This document shows positions 23,697 to 25,466 of a stretch of 25,466 nt of DNA, one piece after another. The notes below the pieces were generated by a model that searched no databases, was not told the DNA's origin, and saw nothing but the letters and a program-made list of their open reading frames with translations. Numbering within the stretch: the first letter of the stretch is position 1; each line of letters opens with the position of its first letter. The translations under genes and the position numbers were made by a program. The stretch is from contig NZ_CAJJIC010000025.1 in assembly GCF_905187505.1 (NCBI RefSeq), positions 1 through 25,466 on the forward strand. The letters are read 5' to 3'. This DNA is from an uncultured Mailhella sp. GTDB taxonomy: Bacteria; Desulfobacterota; Desulfovibrionia; Desulfovibrionales; Desulfovibrionaceae.

Positions 23697-23733
23697 AAAA
23701 GGAAAAGGCCCGCCGGCAAAAGCCGGTCGGGCC
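23697..23733 (-). terminator. Terminator of the amino-acid ABC transporter operon
   Basis: GGCCCGCCGGC (23707-23717) pairs with GCCGGTCGGGCC (23722-23733), with one bulged base and an AAAA loop. On the minus strand TTTTCCTTTT follows. It is 38 bases past the stop of the second permease. Confidence 0.85.
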
Positions 23734-23770
23734 CTTCCAAGGAGGGAATGTCGTTTCGGCACGGACCTGA

Positions 23771-24475
23771 TCAGGCCGCGTCGCCGATGTTGCGCGCGGC
23801 CCGGGAGCGGCGGCGCTTCTGGATGTGTCTGACCACGCATGAGAGCGTGAAGTTGATGGCGAAGTAGATGAGCGCGGCAAAGCCGAAAATGACGGCCACC
23901 TGGGCAATGCCCACGGTCTGGCCGGTGTAGCGCGGCAGCAGGGCGAGAGCGTTGCGGGAACGGAACATGAGTTCGGCCACGGCCACCATGGAAAGGAACG
24001 AGGTGTCCTTGACCACGGTGATCACCTGACTGAGCAGCGTGGGAACGATGTTCTGGAAGCACTGCGGCAGAATGATGTAGACGAGGGTCTGCACGAAGTT
24101 GAAGCCCTGGGAGGCTGCGGCCTCGAACTGTCCTCGGGGAATGGAGTTCAGGCCGCCGCGGATGATTTCCGCAATGGTGGCCGAGGTGAACAGCACGAAC
24201 GCGAAGGAGCAGCGCAGAAAGGCCGTGGGCATGGGCGCGTACACGTAGCAGATGAGCACCCACATGAGGTTGGGGGTGTTGCGGAAAATTTCGATGTAGA
24301 TGCCTGCGAGTCTGCCGAGGATGAACTTGTCGTAGCTGCGCAGGAGCGCCAGAATGAGCCCGAAGAAGATGCTGCATATCACGATGACGACGGAAAGCTC
24401 GATGACGAGCCAGGCGCCGCCCAGAAGGTAGGTGAGTATCTCGGGCGTGAAGGTGCGGGTGATGACCTCTATCAC
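23771..24475 (-). CDS. Polar amino-acid ABC transporter permease 2
   Basis: Membrane subunit of a HisM/GlnP-type importer for polar amino acids, 234 residues, about five hydrophobic segments. 'RNTPNLMWVLICY' matches the family's QNTP.L motif, and the coupling region 'RGGLNSIPRGQFEAAASQGF' with 'ILPQCFQNIVPTLLSQVI' is the classic EAA signature. The C-terminus ends in a basic tail. The start is a GTG at 24475, which overlaps the stop of the first permease gene by four bases (GTGA), and GAGGAAG lies upstream, so translation is coupled. Substrate (glutamate/aspartate, glutamine, histidine, arginine or cystine) cannot be told from the permease. The ATPase gene of the system is not within the window. 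Confidence 0.9.
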   Translation of the reverse strand: MIEVITRTFTPEILTYLLGGAWLVIELSVVIVICSIFFGLILALLRSYDKFILGRLAGIYIEIFRNTPNLMWVLICYVYAPMPTAFLRCSFAFVLFTSATIAEIIRGGLNSIPRGQFEAAASQGFNFVQTLVYIILPQCFQNIVPTLLSQVITVVKDTSFLSMVAVAELMFRSRNALALLPRYTGQTVGIAQVAVIFGFAALIYFAINFTLSCVVRHIQKRRRSRAARNIGDAA

Positions 24476-25194
24476 GACAGTTCTTCCTCTATTTTTTTCA
24501 GTTCCTGTCCGGCGCGGCTGTCCTTTCTCTTCAGGCGTTCTTCATAGCGGCGTCCCCAGGTGGAAAGGGGGAAGCACAGCAGAAAGTACAGAACGCCGCA
24601 CACGAGGAAGGGCGGGCCGTAGATGCTGGCTCCGCTGGTGGCCCAGTCGTTGGTCCGGTTCATGAGATCCGTGCCGCCTATGAGGGCGATGACGGAGGTG
24701 TTCTTGATGAGGTTCACCATCTGGTTGACCAGCGGGGGCAGGATGATCTTCACCGTCTGGGGCAGGATGACCCAGCGCATGGTCTGCACATAGGTGAAGC
24801 CCTGAGAAGCCGCCGCTTCCGCCTGGCCGCGCGGAATGGACTGTATGCCTGCGCGCACCACTTCGGCGATGTAGGCGCCGTGATAGATGCCCACGGCGAA
24901 GATGCCCACGGAAATCTGGCCCATCATGACCCCGATGTAGGGAAGGGCGAGATAGAACACGTAGGCCTGAAGGACCAGCGGCGTATTCTGTATGGCTTCC
25001 ACATAGGCGCGGGCGATGCTTCTGGGCACGGCGAAATGCGAGGTGGACATGACGCCGAACACCACGCCGAGCGCAAGAGCGAGAGCCAGCGCGGCGATGG
25101 AGACCATGACGGTCACGCCGAAGGCCTGAAGAAACAGGGTCCAGTCGGCCAGAAACACCATCCAGCATGCGGGTGACAGTATTTGTTCAATCAC
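24472..25194 (-). CDS. Polar amino-acid ABC transporter permease 1
   Basis: The partner permease, 240 residues, with hydrophobic segments from about residue 10 on. 'ALALALALGVVFGVM' is a TM; 'QNTPLVLQAYVFYLALPYIG' is the standard motif of the HisQ/GlnP family; 'VVRAGIQSIPRGQAEAAASQ' is the coupling motif and 'ILPPLVNQMVNLIKNTSV' the typical following helix. The C-terminal part is a charged, probably coiled tail ('EERLKRKDSRAGQELKKIEE'). The two permeases are clearly related to one another and likely form a heterodimer. The binding-protein gene lies 54 bases upstream with a stable hairpin between. Confidence 0.9.
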   Translation of the reverse strand: MIEQILSPACWMVFLADWTLFLQAFGVTVMVSIAALALALALGVVFGVMSTSHFAVPRSIARAYVEAIQNTPLVLQAYVFYLALPYIGVMMGQISVGIFAVGIYHGAYIAEVVRAGIQSIPRGQAEAAASQGFTYVQTMRWVILPQTVKIILPPLVNQMVNLIKNTSVIALIGGTDLMNRTNDWATSGASIYGPPFLVCGVLYFLLCFPLSTWGRRYEERLKRKDSRAGQELKKIEEELS

Positions 25195-25212
25195 GTTTCA
25201 AACCTGTTGTCC

Positions 25213-25236
25213 GCGGCGCGGCCGAAGCCGCGCCGC
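25213..25236 (-). repeat. UUCG-capped hairpin between binding-protein and permease genes
   Basis: GCGGCGCGGC (25213-25222) / GCCGCGCCGC (25227-25236), 10-bp perfect stem. On the minus strand the loop is TTCG closed by C-G, an unusually stable RNA tetraloop. No T run follows, so it is more likely an mRNA 3'-end protector for the binding-protein message than a terminator. Confidence 0.75.
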
Positions 25237-25248
25237 CCTGGAAGTGAG

Positions 25249-25466
25249 TTATTTCTTGAAGGAGGGCGTGACGCCGTTCTTGGCGATGATCTTGTCTATG
25301 GTGCCGTCCTTGAGCCAGGTGGAAATGTTTTCTTCCACGAACCCGGCAAGACCCTTGTTGGAAAGCTTGGTGGCCACGCCGTAGTCCTGCGGGGCGAAGC
25401 GCACGGTGGGCAGGATTTCGGTGCTCGGGTCAAGATAGCCGGAAAGAATGGAGCCGTCCACGCAGA
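25249..25466 (-). CDS. Amino-acid ABC transporter substrate-binding protein, C-terminal part
   Basis: Partial gene: the frame is open to the window edge (codons run past 25461), and only the last 72 or so residues are present. The visible end 'VRFAPQDYGVATKLSNKGLA' with 'FVEENISTWLKDGTIDKIIA' is the usual C-terminal region of family-3 periplasmic receptors for polar amino acids (GltI/HisJ/GlnH type: the segment before and the 'W..DGT...I..K.G' helix). It is the first visible gene of the operon and is followed by the two permeases. The signal peptide and ligand-binding residues lie outside the window. Confidence 0.88.
   Translation of the reverse strand, partial: CVDGSILSGYLDPSTEILPTVRFAPQDYGVATKLSNKGLAGFVEENISTWLKDGTIDKIIAKNGVTPSFKK

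Overview
The window is GC-rich (roughly 60-65% by eye), densely coded DNA from a Gram-negative bacterium. Signs of this are signal peptides, a periplasmic cyclophilin and periplasmic-binding-protein ABC transporters. The gene families (BirA operator beside bioB, a multi-domain FMN/FeS/FAD reductase, an NhaC-type antiporter, a P1B-type ATPase with companion membrane proteins) suggest an anaerobe. A gut-type Desulfovibrionaceae member is my best guess, but no rRNA or other marker is present to prove it. I see no mobile element, tRNA or CRISPR.

Layout, left to right. (1) 47-5338, biotin block: birA reads leftward and diverges from the operon bioB - bioD::bioA fusion - sodium:solute symporter. 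A BirA-type inverted repeat lies between them. The last three genes overlap by 3-7 bases. (2) 5519-7456, leftward: an Old-Yellow-Enzyme/trimethylamine-dehydrogenase/dienoyl-CoA-reductase family flavoprotein; opposing terminators separate it from the biotin operon. (3) 8155-11567, rightward: a small DUF6110-like membrane protein, a P1B-type metal ATPase with a GRxRLR N-terminal domain instead of CxxC, a second protein with the same domain, and a hydrophobic protein with a disordered tail. I read this as a ferrosome (fez) iron-storage-organelle operon. It is preceded by a strong promoter whose spacer holds a palindrome. (4) 11660-14092: periplasmic cyclophilin (leftward), then DUF554 membrane protein and a VanH/D-lactate dehydrogenase-type enzyme (rightward). 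(5) 14309-15721: NhaC-family antiporter; 15824-17203: MATE exporter (leftward); a bidirectional terminator sits between. (6) 17652-22888, leftward operon ugpQ-ugpB-ugpA-ugpE-ugpC for uptake and hydrolysis of glycerophosphodiesters / glycerol-3-phosphate. (7) 23771-25466, leftward operon of a polar amino-acid ABC transporter: two permeases and the C-terminal part of the binding protein, cut by the window edge.

The most interesting segment is the putative ferrosome operon. Next come the fused bioDA gene with an unassigned symporter in the biotin operon, and several hairpins placed between genes of one operon that probably set unequal expression. Three long non-coding stretches (about 7457-7998, 17301-17592, 22889-23695) hold no gene that I can support.
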